Numbered from the stretch's first letter, positions 21,201 to 31,874 are shown. The stretch: 64,000 nt of DNA from Muscardinus avellanarius (GCA_963383645.1 OY726573.1:14423989-14487988); one strand, 5' to 3'. The notes: generated by a model not told the origin, from the letters alone. Translations and numbers: made by a program.

Positions 21201-21870
21201 GCTGTCCATCTCCTGTTTCTTAGGTGAGATGTCGCATCTTTCAGGTGTGCTCAGCGAGTTTTCTAACCAGCCATTGACATTTTTTAACTGATGGCAGCTT
21301 CCGTGTTGACATCATCTGTCCTTTGGACATAAGCACCGATGGGCCGGCTGTCTTTTTGTTTTTTCTTTCAAAGTGACATCCATCCTTGTATGGCACGCAA
21401 GATTATTTCTTTATTGAAACTTGGACGTTTCGGGTGTTGTGGGAGTTAGGAGGATCTGAATTGTACTGAAACCCTGAGTTTCAGCTGCTTCTCTCTGACA
21501 CTTCTCTAGCTGGGAAGCGGAGGGCGTCATGTCATTGCCGCCCGGCGTGGGTGGAATCCTGGACGCGGAGGCCACCTCTGCCGAGGCTGGCTGGGGAGGG
21601 CATCCCTTTGCCAGCCGGGCAGGGTGGGAGTTCCAGCTTCCCATGGGCCCCCACGGGCACCCTTTTGGCCGAGAGGGGCAGGAGCAGGAGGTCACTGCTC
21701 CGGGCTCCGCTCAGGTGAGGTGGATTGGGTGGTGGCCTGTTCTGTGAAGTAGTGGAAGTCCTGACTCTGCTCCAGGCTTCACCTGGCAGCATTCCGTTGG
21801 GAACAGGGCTCTCTGGGGTCTGGGAGGGATGGGAGTTCAGGCTCCCCCGTGTGTCTATTAACATCATAGG
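21200..21870 (-). mobile_element. L1 5' UTR-like sequence, antisense
   Basis: TTTATTGAAACTTGGACGTT near 21410 and the following GC-rich block resemble antisense 5' ends of old L1M elements. It would be the 5' part of the element whose ORF2 relic is at 17526. Not verified by alignment. Confidence 0.45.
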
Positions 21871-21872
21871 GT

Positions 21873-22088
21873 GGAGCTGGGCATGGTGGCGTACTCTTGT
21901 AATCCCCGCGCTTGGGAGGCAGAGACAGGAGGATCCTGCAGGTTCAAAGCCAGCCACGCTGGCTTAAGAGACCTTGTTTCCAAATTTAAAAAAAAATGTA
22001 AAAAATAGGTCTGGGAGTGTAGCCCGGAGGTAGAAGGGCTTCCAGGAACCCCAGTACCACCAAAAAAAAAAAAAAAAAAAAAAAAAAA
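21873..22088 (+). mobile_element. B1-dID SINE, group 3
   Basis: CACGCTGGCTTAAGAGACC left arm, TTCCAGGAA at 22040-22048, 27-A tail. Confidence 0.92.
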
Positions 22089-22102
22089 TAAGGGGCTGAG
22101 AA

Positions 22103-22497
22103 GCCGGGTGGGGTGGCGCACACTTGTAATCCCAGCATTCGGGAGGCTGAGACCGGAGGATCGCAGTTCATGGACAGCCTTAGGTACTTAGTGAGGCCCT
22201 TCACAACTCAGTGAGACCCTGTTTTAAAAAATAAAAAGACTGAAAAAGGGCTAGGGGCGTAACTCGAAGGTAGAATGCCTCTGGGTTCCATCCCCAGTAC
22301 TGCAAAACAGCGGGGGCGGGCTGGGAGTATAATTCAGAGATAGAATACTTTTGGGTTCAATTTCTAGTACAAAAAAAAAGAAAGAAGGAAGGAAGGAAGG
22401 AGAAAGAAAGAGAGAGAGGAAAGAAAGAAAGAAGAAAGGAAGGAAGGAAAGAAAGAAAGACAGACAGACAGAAAGAAAGAAAGAAAAAGGGAACCTA
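22103..22497 (+). mobile_element. Group 1 B1-dID, extra ID arm and GAAA-rich tail
   Basis: Dimer 22103-22310, then a second ID arm (22319-22370, GGGAGTATAATTCAGAGATA) and a polypurine GAAA/GAAG tail 22371-22490. Confidence 0.87.
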
Positions 22498-22715
22498 AGC
22501 TGGGCATGGTAGCGCACGCTTGTAATCCCAGCATTCAGGAGGCTGAGACCAGAGGATCGCAGTTCGCGGACGGCCTCATCTACTTAGGCCCTTTGCAACT
22601 CAGTGAGACCTGGTTTCAGAATAAAGAATAAAAATAGGGCAGGGGGTGTAGCTCAGAGGTTGAATGTCCCTGGGTTCCATCCCCAGACCTACAAGAAAAA
22701 AAGAAAAAAAAGAAA
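22498..22715 (+). mobile_element. B1-dID SINE, group 1
   Basis: AGCTGGGCATGGTAGCGCAC to CCCAGACCTAC, with the GGGCAGGGGGTGTAGCTCAG right arm. Confidence 0.92.
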
Positions 22716-22928
22716 AAAGGATCCCAAGGTCCCTAGCTGGCCTGCTTTCTCGCTGCCTTTTTCTTCTGTTCTTTTAATATATAATATCCAGGGTTAGTTA
22801 TATTACCAGGAGGAATAGAGAAAAGTACATTGGCTCTACTTTCCTAGAACCATTTTCTAAGTTTTAAATACTTAACAACTATTATTTGTGTGATCAAAAA
22901 AAACCCCAAAAGCATAAAACATTAAAAC

Positions 22929-23155
22929 ATGCCGGGCGTGGTGGCGCACGCTTGTAATCCCCGCGCTTGGAAGGCTGAGACAGGAGGATCGCACGGGTTC
23001 GAAGCCAGCCTCGGCTACTTAGTGAGGCTCTCGGCAACTTAGTGAGACCCTGTTTCCAAATAAAGTATAAAATAGGTCTGGGAGTATAGCCCGGAGGTAG
23101 AAAAGCCCCTGGGTTTCATCCCCAGGACCTCACACACACACAAAAAAAAGACATG
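22929..23155 (+). mobile_element. B1-dID SINE, group 2
   Basis: Consensus-like GCCGGGCGTGGTGGCGCACG through CCCAGGACCTCACACACA. Confidence 0.93.
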
Positions 23156-23254
23156 TATTATTGCGGGCGTGGTGGCATGTGTCTGCAACCAGCAGCTTAG
23201 GGTCACAATGACCAGAAATAAACTTGTACTCGGTGAAGAAAAGCCAAAAGGAAC

Positions 23255-23255
<1 letters not shown>

Positions 23256-23292
<37 letters not shown>

Positions 23293-23440
23293 TACTAGGG
23301 ATGGAACCCAGGGGCTTTTTCTACCTCTGGGCTATACTCCCAGACCTAATATTTTATACTCTATTTGGGAAACAGGGTCTCACTAAGTTGCTGAGAGCTT
23401 CACTAAGTAGCTGAGGCTGGCTTTGAACCTGTGCAATTCT
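23256..23440 (-). mobile_element. B1-dID SINE, group 2, (GT)n tail, 5' end lost
   Basis: (GT)n 23256-23291, right arm, linker and left arm up to GTGCAATTCTCCAGTC. Confidence 0.87.
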
Positions 23441-23486
23441 CCAGTCCCCGGGTCACTGTAACTGGGCTTTGAGCAGCCTCCCAAGC

Positions 23487-23882
23487 TGGGTTTATTCTTT
23501 ATTTTTGAAATAGGGTCTCACTAAGTTACGGAGAGCCTCGCTAAGTAGCTGAGGCTGGCTTTGCTTTTTTTTTTTTTTTGGTGGTACTGGGGATGGGACC
23601 CAGGGGCCTTCTACCTCCGGGCTACACTCCCAGACCTATTTTATATTTTATTTGGAAACAGGGTGTCTTAAGCCAGCTGAGGCTGGCTTCGAACCTGCGC
23701 GGTCCTCCTGTCCCAGCCTCCTAAGCGTGCGCCACCACGCGGCTCTTTTTTGGTTTTGAAACAAGATCTTGCTAGGTTGCTGAGAATCTCACAAAGTTGT
23801 TGAGGCTGGCCACGAACCTGTAATCCTCCGGTCTCAGCCTCCCAAGTCCTGGGGATTACAGGCCCACGCCACCATACTCAAG
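23487..23882 (-). mobile_element. Stacked minus-strand B1-dID pieces with an atypical inner copy
   Basis: Left-arm piece 23487-23562, full inner copy 23563-23748 with the shortened left arm (TCTTAAGCCAGC) but a group 2-like right arm, then a further left arm 23749-23882. Confidence 0.82.
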
Positions 23883-23949
23883 TTTCCTTCCGGTTTCTGT
23901 CAAGACTTTGTGTTGAGCTGAAACCAGCATCTTCTCAATCCATTCTAGC

Positions 23950-23950
<1 letters not shown>

Positions 23951-23988
<38 letters not shown>

Positions 23989-24192
23989 TTTGGTGGTACT
24001 GGGGGTGGAACCCAGAGGCTTTTCTACCTCCGGGCTATACTCCCAGATCCATTTTATATTTTATTTGGAAACAGGGTCTCACCAAGTAGCTGAGAGCCTC
24101 ACTAAGTAGCCGAGGCTGGCTTTGAACCCGCGCGATCCTCCTGTCTCAGCCTCCCAAGCGCGGGGATGACAAGCGTGCGCCACCACGCCCGG
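23951..24192 (-). mobile_element. B1-dID SINE, group 2, (TTTA)n tail and TSD
   Basis: TSD CCATTCTA at 23940-23947 and 24193-24200. Consensus-like. Confidence 0.93.
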
Positions 24193-24261
24193 CCATTCTA
24201 ACTGATTTAGACATAAGGTTTAACCCTGATTCTGGCCCATCAGTGTTGGTGTCCAGTTTGG

Positions 24262-24445
24262 ATTGTATATATACATGCATACATATATATGTATATATAT
24301 ATGCACACACATATATATGTATATACACACATTTATACATATATGTATATATGATATACGCATGCATTATATGTACATATATGTATATAGAAATATATAA
24401 ATGTATACATATATACATGTATACTTATAAATATATACTTCTCTT
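24262..24445. repeat. AT/AC-rich low-complexity tract
   Basis: ATATATAC/ATGTATAT-type repeats with CACACA pieces. Open frames here are repeat-made. Confidence 0.9.
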
Positions 24446-24599
24446 TCTGTATCTATGGGGCACATTTGGAGAGAGGTTGAGCGGCCGCCTCAGTTCCCGA
24501 TGCCCCTAATGCCACAGAGAATGGTTCCCTGGAGATCTAGACCGGGCTAAGTGACACTCTTGAAATCAGTGCCTGCTTCATAAAAAGTTGTAAAAGCCT

Positions 24600-24757
24600 G
24601 GCCGGGCACTGGTTCGAAGCCAGCCTCGCTGGCTTAAGAGACCCTGTTTCCAAATAAAGTTAAAAAATAGGTCTGGGCTTGTAGCCCGTGGGAGTGTAGC
24701 CCGGAGGTAGAAGGGCTTCCAGGAACCCCAGTACCACCAAAAACATAAAAAATAAAA
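24600..24757 (+). mobile_element. B1-dID SINE, group 3, with left-arm deletion
   Basis: GGCCGGGCACTGGTTCGAAG jumps from the start into the middle of the left arm. A local duplication of TGTAGCCCG is in the right arm. TTCCAGGAA at 24717-24725. Confidence 0.9.
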
Positions 24758-24907
24758 GCCACACCTGGCCGAGTATCAGGAGGCATGTCTGATTTCGGTT
24801 TTGTTCACCACTCCCAGTGGTCTATTTTTTTTTGTTGTTGACGGTTTCACTTACACTAACAAGCTAGATTCATGAATGGAATGGAGTTGGAGAAGGTAGG
24901 AATTTTT

Positions 24908-25066
24908 TTTTCTATTTCTAGAACTTTATTTTTTTAATTTTTTATTGGTGCATTATATTCATACATCATATTGGGGTAAAAAAAAACTCGTGTGTGCATG
25001 CGAGTTGTTTTTAATATATAATTGGGCAAGAGTTTAAAGAGAGTGAAAAAAGGAGATGAAAGAAAA
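24908..25066 (-). mobile_element. L1-type 3' end, antisense, 5'-truncated
   Basis: T-rich tail then TTTTTATTGGTGCATTATAT and TCATACATCATATTGGGG. The same 3' end occurs at 26356-26440, so both are copies of one retroposon family with a CACCAATAAAAA polyadenylation end. Confidence 0.65.
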
Positions 25067-25073
25067 TGGATGT

Positions 25074-25268
25074 CAGCCAGGCGCAGTGGCGCACGCCTGT
25101 AACTCCAGTACTTGGGAGGCTGAGCCAGGAGGATCACAGGTTCGAGGCCAGCCTCGGCAACTTAGTGAGGCCCTGTCTTGAAAAAGTTAAAATAAAAGGG
25201 CTGGGTGGTGTCGCTCAGATGTAGAATGCACCTGGGTTCAATTCCCAGTAACAACGCCCACAAAAGAA
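25074..25268 (+). mobile_element. B1-dID SINE, old copy
   Basis: CAGCCAGGCGCAGTGGCGCA left arm, short linker, ID arm. AAATGGATGT-like TSD. Confidence 0.87.
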
Positions 25269-25301
25269 GATGGATGTTCAAAGATTCGAAGCAACTATCT
25301 G

Positions 25302-25402
25302 GGCTGGGGTGTAGCTCAGCGGCAAAGCGCCGGCAAGTGCACCGCCCTGGGTTCGATCCCCAGTCCAAGAAGACAAAAAAAAGAACCCCTTAAAAAAAAA
25401 AT
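25302..25402 (+). mobile_element. Monomeric ID element with intact A and B boxes
   Basis: GGGCTGGGGTGTAGCTCAGC, then GCAAAGCGCCGGCAAGTGC, then GGTTCGATCCCCAGTCC and an A-rich tail. It stands alone without a B1-like arm. A-box-like TAGCTCAGCGG and B-box GGTTCGATCCC are unmutated. Confidence 0.85.
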
Positions 25403-25800
25403 AAGCTAAGAACACACAAAGCGATTATCTGCTGTCGGATTAGTGCGGACGACAGGGAGGGCCATAGCTTCTCCCCTGGGGAGAGAGAAGAGGTCGCAGG
25501 TTAGACCCTAAGCTGCTCGGATGATAAAGCTTCTGGCAGCCACAAGCACCCGGGAGAAAAATCCCCTTTGCCCCAAATTGCAAAACACTCAGTGCAGCGG
25601 ACATGATTCTGGCCGTAGAAAATGAGCGGCCTGCCAGGAACACAATTTGCCACCATCTCTTTCAGCCACTTGGGGAAAACCCAGAAAGCTGCCGGCACAT
25701 GCCAGCTGGGTCCCCTGGTGACGTTTATACTTTCCATTCATTCCTCCGTGAGGATCGCTGAGCAACAGGACAGGCTCCAGATCCGAAAGGTGATTAATTA
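25403..25800. other. Unique sequence, nothing recognised
   Basis: Balanced composition and no repeat family I can name; a candidate for conservation testing. Confidence 0.4.
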
Positions 25801-25804
25801 ATTT

Positions 25805-25983
25805 GTGTGGTACTGCGACGGAATCCAACGGCCCCTATTTCGTTCTTCTTATTTCGAAACAAGGCCTCGCTAAATTGTGGAGAGCCTCACTAAGTTGCTG
25901 AGGCTGGCCTCAAACCTGTAATCCTCCTGTCTCAGGCTCCCCAAGTACAGGGATTATAAGCATGCTACACCATGCTCCAGGCT
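25805..25983 (-). mobile_element. B1-dID SINE, old copy
   Basis: TGTGTGGTACTGCGACGGAA to CATGCTACACCATGC. Confidence 0.85.
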
Positions 25984-26014
25984 ACTTGCCTGGAGTTTAT
26001 ACCCTGGTATTATT

Positions 26015-26053
<39 letters not shown>

Positions 26054-26251
26054 TGGGTCTGGGGATGGAACCCAGAGGCATTTGACCTCCGAGCTACACC
26101 TCCTGCCCTATTTTTTATTCTTTATTTTGAAACAGGGTCTCACTAAGTTGCGGAGGGCCTCACTAAGTAGCCGAGGCTGTCTGCGAACCACGATCCCCCA
26201 GTCTCAGCCTCCCGAATGCTGGGATTACAAGTGTGTGCCACCACACCCGGC
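26015..26251 (-). mobile_element. B1-dID SINE, group 1, perfect 18-bp TSD
   Basis: TTATACCCTGGTATTATT at 25997-26014 and 26252-26269, tail (TTTA)n. Confidence 0.96.
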
Positions 26252-26355
26252 TTATACCCTGGTATTATTACTAGTATTATTATCTTTTTTTTTTTGATAA
26301 TGGGAATTGAGCCCAGAGACATTGTGCCTCCTAACTACATCCCTAGTCCTTTTTT

Positions 26356-27037
26356 TAAAAATTTATTTTTATTGGTGCATTGTAATCATACATCACATTG
26401 GAGTACAAGACTTGAGAGGATATACAAGCACACATCATCCAATTAGCCCTCGTCCAGCCCCCATCCCATTCCCTCCCCCTCCCTCGATCCCATGCTTGTT
26501 TGGTGATTAACTTTGATACATATGTTTATGTACCTCCTGCGTTTTAAAGAGGCTCCATCCTCCCCTATTCCATACCCTCTGATTGGTCACCTTAATTGCT
26601 TCACTATAGGGCCCTTTCTATAGCTCGACCACGTCCTGTTGCCCCTTTCCTCCTAGTTACTGCTGATTAGGGGAAGCATCTGGTTTTAATTTTCTGCGAT
26701 ATTTCTCTGTGCATGCCGCGTTGCAAATACCGATCCCACCCTTGATGGCCCCAGTTGTGGCTTGGCTACCCGGTGGACTGATCAGACCTTGCTGGCTCAA
26801 GCAGCAGCCTTGCCTCATGGGAGGCCCCGATTCTGGCCTCACTGGCCCCGACACCGGCCTAATCCCTCGGCAGGCTCTGATCCCGGCCCGGGAGGCCCCA
26901 GCACCAGCCTTGCCTCATGGCAGGCTCCGATCCCAGCCTCGCTGGCCCCGGCACCAGACTAACCCCTCGGCAGGCTCCAATCCCGGCCTGGGAGGCCCCA
27001 GCACCGGCCTTGCCTCACGGCTGGCTCCGATGCCAGC
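26356..27037 (-). mobile_element. Composite retroposon: 50-bp VNTR joined to an L1-type 3' end
   Basis: Read on the minus strand: GC-rich 50-bp tandem units (27037 down to about 26727), about 370 bases of other sequence with a G-rich purine tract, a CACCAATAAAAATAAA end and an A tail. TSD ATCCCTAGTCCTTTTT / ATCCCCAGTCCTTTTT (26339-26354, 27039-27054) brackets the whole, so VNTR and 3' end came in as one insertion. No open reading frame of note. It may be an internally repeated, 5'-truncated L1 3' UTR or a non-autonomous element of SVA-like build. Confidence 0.7.
26727..27037 (-). repeat. 50-bp VNTR with alternating A and B unit types
   Basis: Exact 50-base spacing: units begin at 26721, 26771, 26821, 26871, 26921, 26971 and 27021 (partial). 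Units ending TTGCCTCATGG alternate with units ending AACCCCTCGG, giving a 100-base higher-order repeat; the leftmost two are diverged. Confidence 0.92.
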
Positions 27038-27301
27038 CATCCCCAGTCCTTTTTTATTTTCAAAACAAGGTCTCACTAAGTTGCTGAGTCTGGCTTCAAA
27101 TCTGTGACCTTCCTGTCTCAGCCTCCTAAATTCTAGGATCACAGACATGGACCACCATGCCTGGCTCCTACCCTGGTAAATTCTGACAGTCCTTGTCCTC
27201 TTCCATCTTGGAGGAGTTAAAGATTAACTCTGCTTTAATCTCTGACAGCAATCTCTAGCTCCATGCCAGCTCCCTCTGCGTGCATAAAGAAGCTAAGTTC
27301 C

Positions 27302-27680
27302 AGCCAGATGTGGTGGCGCACGCTTGCAATCCCAGCATCCAGGAGGCTGAGACCGAGGATCGCAGTTCGCGGACAGCCTCAGCTACTTAGTGAGGACCTC
27401 TGCAACTTAGTGAGACCCTGTTTCAAAATAAAGAATAAAAAATAGGGCAGGGGGGCTGTAGCTCGGAGGTCAAATGCCCCTGGGATCCATCCCTACACCT
27501 ACACAAAAAAAGAAAGAATAAAAAATTGGGGTGGAGGTATAGCTTGGAGGTAGAATGCCTCTGACTTCCATTCCCAGCACTGCTAAATAAATAAATAAAT
27601 AAATAAATAAATTAATTAATTAATTAAAAAATAGGATGGTGGAGGTCTCTCGAAGGTTCAATCCCCAGGACCAAAAACTA
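27302..27680 (+). mobile_element. Group 1 B1-dID followed by two more ID arms
   Basis: Dimer 27302-27510, ID arm 27526-27628 with AAAT/ATTA tail, ID arm 27629-27680. The stack of right arms suggests nested insertions whose left arms are lost. Confidence 0.83.
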
Positions 27681-27689
27681 AGAATAAAA

Positions 27690-28384
27690 AAAATCACATG
27701 CTTCCAGCCCTGAGCACAGCGTACAGCCCAGAGAGGCTTGGCACGGGGATGAGCCCTGTTCAGGGTCCCCAGGAAGGATTCGTCCCCTGCCCTAGCTCAG
27801 AAGAGGAAGTTGGGCGGGGGCAGGCCCCGCTGTCAGTGTTTCAACACCACCCGTGGGGTACAGGGGGCCATTCCTGGCATCAGCTGGAATTTCACAATGG
27901 GGGGGGCTCCTCAGCACAGGTCTTTAGGGGGGGCTGGGAGCTGCATGCAGGGTGGGAGAGGGGAGCCAGGCTTTGGAAAGAAGTTGTCATCCTGGAGAGA
28001 GGGGTCGCGCCGTCTCCCCCACCATCCCCCTCTCAGAGTCAGTGGGTTTCTGCCCATGTCACAAGAAGTGGCTAGTGACCGACTGACTCACCGCCGGAAA
28101 TGAGCTTGCCGGGCCAGGCTCTTGGCCATGAGCTTGCCGGGCCAGCTTCTTGGCCGCGGGGCTCTGGGCCACGGGACAGCTGAGCTGAGGGCCCCTGTGG
28201 TTCCCCAGGCCCCAAGCTCCAACGTCCTCACTCTAAGGGCTCTGGCCAAGCTCTAGGCCTCCTCAGGACTCCAGTATGGCTGGACCACAGGAACCCTGCT
28301 CAGGGCCCTCAGGGCATCTGGCTCTCCCAGGAAAAAGACCTTGCTTATCTGCATTAAATAGGATGGAGGGGGCCACTAGTAAAT
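27690..28384. other. Unique GC-rich sequence with a small tandem duplication
   Basis: 28100-28127 and 28128-28155 are 28-base copies (ATGAGCTTGCCGGGCCAG...). No gene recognised. Confidence 0.45.
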
Positions 28385-28920
28385 CATGGTGGTGCATGCT
28401 TGTTATCCGGTATTAGGAGGCTGAGACAGGAGGATTGCAGGTTCAAGAACAGCCTCAGCAACCTCGCGAGGCCCTCTGAAACTTAATGAGACCCTGTTTA
28501 AAAAAAATACCCCGGCTGGGCGTGGTGGCACACGCTTGTAATCCCCGCGCTTGGGAGGCGGAGACAGGAGGATCGCACAGGTGTGTGGCCAGTCTCAGCA
28601 ACTTAGCAACACCCTGTTTTGTTGGGTTTTTTTTTGCGGGTCTGGGGATGGAACCCAGGGGCATTCGACCTCCGAGCCACACCCCCTGCCCTATTTTTTA
28701 TTCTTTTAATTTGAAACCGGGTCTCACTGAGTTGCGGAGGGCCTCATTAAGTAGCTGAGGCTGTCCGCGAACCGCGATTTTCCGGTCTCAGCCTCCCGAA
28801 TGCTGGGATTACAAGCGTGCGCCACCACGCCCGGCTAGCAAGACCCTGTTTGAAAATTAAAAAATAAAAGGGCTGGGAAGGGGAGTAGCTAGAAGGTAGA
28901 GCGGTACCACCAAACACTAA
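28385..28920 (+). mobile_element. B1-dID nest: + outer, + middle, minus inner (28620-28835)
   Basis: Outer left arm 28385-28510, middle left arm 28512-28619, a full minus-strand group 1 copy 28620-28835 with TSD TAGCAACACCCTGTTT / TAGCAAGACCCTGTTT (28604-28619, 28836-28851), then the remaining + strand right arm. Confidence 0.88.
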
Positions 28921-29790
28921 ATAAAATCGGGCCAGGAGAGAGGAGGAAGGCGTGGGTCCGCAGCCATGGCAGGGTCTTGGGGACAGCTATTGACCGTCTA
29001 GGAAAGGCTGTCAGCAGCAGCCGGGGACTCTGCGTTTCGATGCCCTCGAGGACGGGCGTGAAGGGAGAAATGGTGATTGAGAATATTTGTGCGTGGCGTA
29101 GGGTGCCTGGCTGACTCCTCCATCATGCCAGGGCCCGGACCACGGGGTGACTTAAAACCTAGTGCTCACAATTTAGTCCGCATTCCCAGCTGGAGACGCC
29201 TGGGCACTGCGGGCCCCCATGGTCGCGGCCAAGAGTGGCACTGGTGTCTGCTGTCCGCCTTGCGCTCTCGTGAGCCCGGGCGCTCTCTCTGGAGGAGGCA
29301 GAGCTGCGCGGGAAGCTGGTGTAGACAGTCATGGCGGGGCTTCAGATCCCCAGCAATGGGAAGTCTAAACCTCTTACAGCCAAGTCACGATAGTTGAGTC
29401 TAACTTACTGTAGGTACATGAGTTGGTTTAATTTTCTTCTAGGAACTGTGGGGAGGGACGGTGTGTTTAAGATCCCAGACTCCCTGGGAGTGTGTCCCGG
29501 CTCTGCACGCCTCCTAGCTGTGTGACCTCAGGAAAGGTGCTTGACTTCTCTGTGCCACCAATTGACCCCTTTTTCCTCCCACTCCACCAGTGCCCCGCAG
29601 AGGTAATCCAGCCTTCAGCCTCTTACTGTTAGCTTTCTCGCGCCCTGCTGGAGGCCCTTCTCTTTCCCCACCCTCGCTCCCAGGTCGCATAGGAGCAGGA
29701 GAGCAAGGCTGCCAGCTGAGTAGGCGGTAAACTGAGAATAAAATGTCAATGCCCTTACCCGGCTGACAGCCCGGTCTATATAAAGGATTC
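28921..29790. other. Mostly unique sequence with a MIR piece
   Basis: 29478-29560 (GCCTCCTAGCTGTGTGACCT and later CTTGACTTCTCTGTG) is a sense MIR core. The rest is unrecognised. Confidence 0.55.
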
Positions 29791-29791
29791 T

Positions 29792-29965
29792 AAGCTGGGC
29801 ATGGTGGTACGTACCTATAATCCTAATATGTGGGAGGCTGAGATAGGAGGATCCCAAGTTTGAGGCCAGCCCCTGCAACTTAGCAAGACCGTGTTTCAAA
29901 ACAAAAAAAAATAAAAAGGGCTAGAGGTGTAGCTCAGAGGTTGAGTGCCACTGGATTCCGTCCCT
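29792..29965 (+). mobile_element. B1-dID SINE, old copy
   Basis: AGCTGGGCATGGTGGTACGT left arm, ID arm GGTGTAGCTCAGAGGTTGAG. Confidence 0.87.
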
Positions 29966-31370
29966 CCCCCAAATGAAGACGCTCCCAGGAAACCGCTGGC
30001 CTCCCTGCAAGAACTTGGGCCAGCCCTAATGGCGGCCCCGCTGCAGCCTCATGGAGCTGGGGAGGCTGCTGCGGGCAGGAGGACACAGCTCCAATCCACG
30101 CCAGGTTCTGGGATGATGGAGCCAATAAACACTGACGTCCGCCCCGACCAACTAGGGCCGGTGACTGTCTACCTGGTCCAAAGGCCAGCTTCGCAGTTGC
30201 CACGAAGCTGCCTAAGGATGTCTCGGGACATCCGGGCATCCATAATGGGGATGCCAGGTGGCCTTGGTCCCGAGACGCCTCAACTCAGCTCGTCACCCCG
30301 ACAGCCAGAAGCGTGGGCCTGCAGGGTCAGCCTTGTCTTCAGCAGCCGGGCCTCCATGCTCTGGGGCCTGGGGCCTGGGCAAGCCAGTTCCTGCCCCCGG
30401 GCCTGGGTACTTGCTATCTCCTCTTTCTGAAATACTCTCCCCCCTCGCTTTCCCCAGGGATCCTGTATCTAGCTTCATCTCCCTTCTTCAGAGGCCCTTG
30501 GCTAACCTAGAGCGAGCTCCCCATCTGCCCCACACCCAGCTCCATCCTCTCTCCGTGGCACGTTTTGCCTTTCCGGATTCCCCCTTTCTTTGGGTAATTG
30601 TGATCGTCGGCGTCTCCCACCCAGGAGCATGACCATGCATCCCTGACACATAGTAGGTGGTCAATAAGCCGACCACAGAAAGGGTGCAGGAGCGCCATTC
30701 TCTCCGTGTGCACCCGTGGCTGTACCGCCCGCGCTGCGCAATGCAGGGAAAATGCAGCCGGGCCGCTCACCGCAGGGCTGACCTCGTCCGGACCCGACCC
30801 GGAGGTTCCAGGCGCACAGCTAGACCTGGGAGAGGAGTTGAGATCTCTTTGCATGTCATTTGCATAGCGCAGCTCTCAGCTCCCGGCTTCCTCTTCTGGT
30901 TTCCCGGTCCGTCCCCAGGTCCACACAGCTGCTGGCCACTCCCTTGGCTTCTGCCTCCAAACGAACGGGCCTAGATCTGCCCAGAAGCGGTAAACGCAGT
31001 GAAATTCCTAAGCGCAGGGGCGATTGCGGCAACCTACCAGCAATGATGTGAGGGGAGCTTACTTAGCCCAGCGGCCGCTGTGACATTTTGCTTTTCCCAC
31101 AGCCCTGGAGATTAGCACCACCCTGCTCACCCCCATTTTACAGATAAGCAAACGGAGGTTCGGGAAAGTTAAAGAATGTGCCCCCAAATCTCATAGCTGG
31201 CAAATATCAGAGTCTAGATTTGAGTCTGGGTTTCTCAGATGCTACGGCCAGGTGCAGTCACTGGGCCAAACTGCGTGTCAGTTTCCTGGGGGATTCAGGG
31301 AACCCTGACCCAGAACCAAGAAGCTAGGTTGCTGGCCGTGCTAGAGGGTCTCTGTTCCTCACCGGGTGCT
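29966..31370. other. Unique upstream region of PIK3R5 with L2 and MIR pieces
   Basis: About 30380-30675 reads as sense L2 3' end (ending ACACATAGTAGGTGGTCAAT). 31120-31240 (CCCATTTTACAGATAAGC...) is antisense MIR. The remainder (29970-30370, 30680-31110) is GC-rich with scattered CpG. It could hold a non-coding first exon or an enhancer; no decisive signal. Confidence 0.5.
30858..30865 (-). promoter_or_regulatory. Perfect octamer (POU2F) motif
   Basis: ATTTGCAT is the reverse complement of the octamer ATGCAAAT, with a second TTTGCAT 10 bases before it. Lies 1.85 kb upstream of the first coding exon in non-repeat DNA. A chance match is possible. Confidence 0.25.
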
Positions 31371-31372
31371 AG

Positions 31373-31874
31373 ATCCTCCTCCTCCTCCTCCTCCTCCTCC
31401 TCCTCCTCCTCCTCCTCCTTCTCCTCTTTCTTTGTTAAGGGGGTTAAAACCAAGTTATACCCCCCAGTCTTATTTTTTATTTATTTACTATGTATGTATG
31501 TATGTATGTATGTATGTATGTATGTATTTATTGCGGCGCTGGGGATGGAACCCAGGGGCATTCTACCTCGGAGGGACACCCCCATCCCTAATTTTTATTC
31601 TTTATTTTGAAACAGGGTCTCACTGAGTTGCAGAGGGCCTCACTAAGTAGCTGAGGCTGTCCATGAACCGCGGTCCTCCTGTCTTAGCCTCCCCAATGCT
31701 GGGATTACAAGCGTGCGTCACCACGCCTGGCTTCTATTTTTTATTTTGAAACAGGGCTTTGCAAAGTTCCTAGGATCTCGCTAAGTTGCTGAGGCTGGCT
31801 TCAAACCTCTGATCCTCCTGTCTCGGCCTCCCAAGGACTGGAGTTACAGGCGGTGTGTGCCACCTCACCTGGCT
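31373..31874 (-). mobile_element. Old B1-dID split by a group 1 copy (about 31490-31732)
   Basis: (CCT)n 31373-31420 marks the outer tail. The inner tail is (TATG)n 31489-31526, and the outer left arm 31733-31874 follows. Confidence 0.85.

Larger units (their letters stand above)
26287..27166 (-). mobile_element. Old B1-dID SINE split by the VNTR/L1-end composite
   Basis: Right arm 26287-26355 (GGGAATTGAGCCCAGAGAC) and left arm 27056-27166 (CAAAACAAGGTCTCACTAAG to CCATGCCTGGC) are one dimer interrupted in its linker by the insertion at 26356-27037. Confidence 0.88.

Noticed and set aside
25302..25402. tRNA-Ala-like gene
   Set aside because: The sequence is an ID SINE: it has an A-rich tail, and I see no complete tRNA-type cloverleaf.
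30258..30632. 124-aa frame and overlapping ones upstream of PIK3R5
   Set aside because: The region is largely an L2 fragment, and both strands are open by composition.
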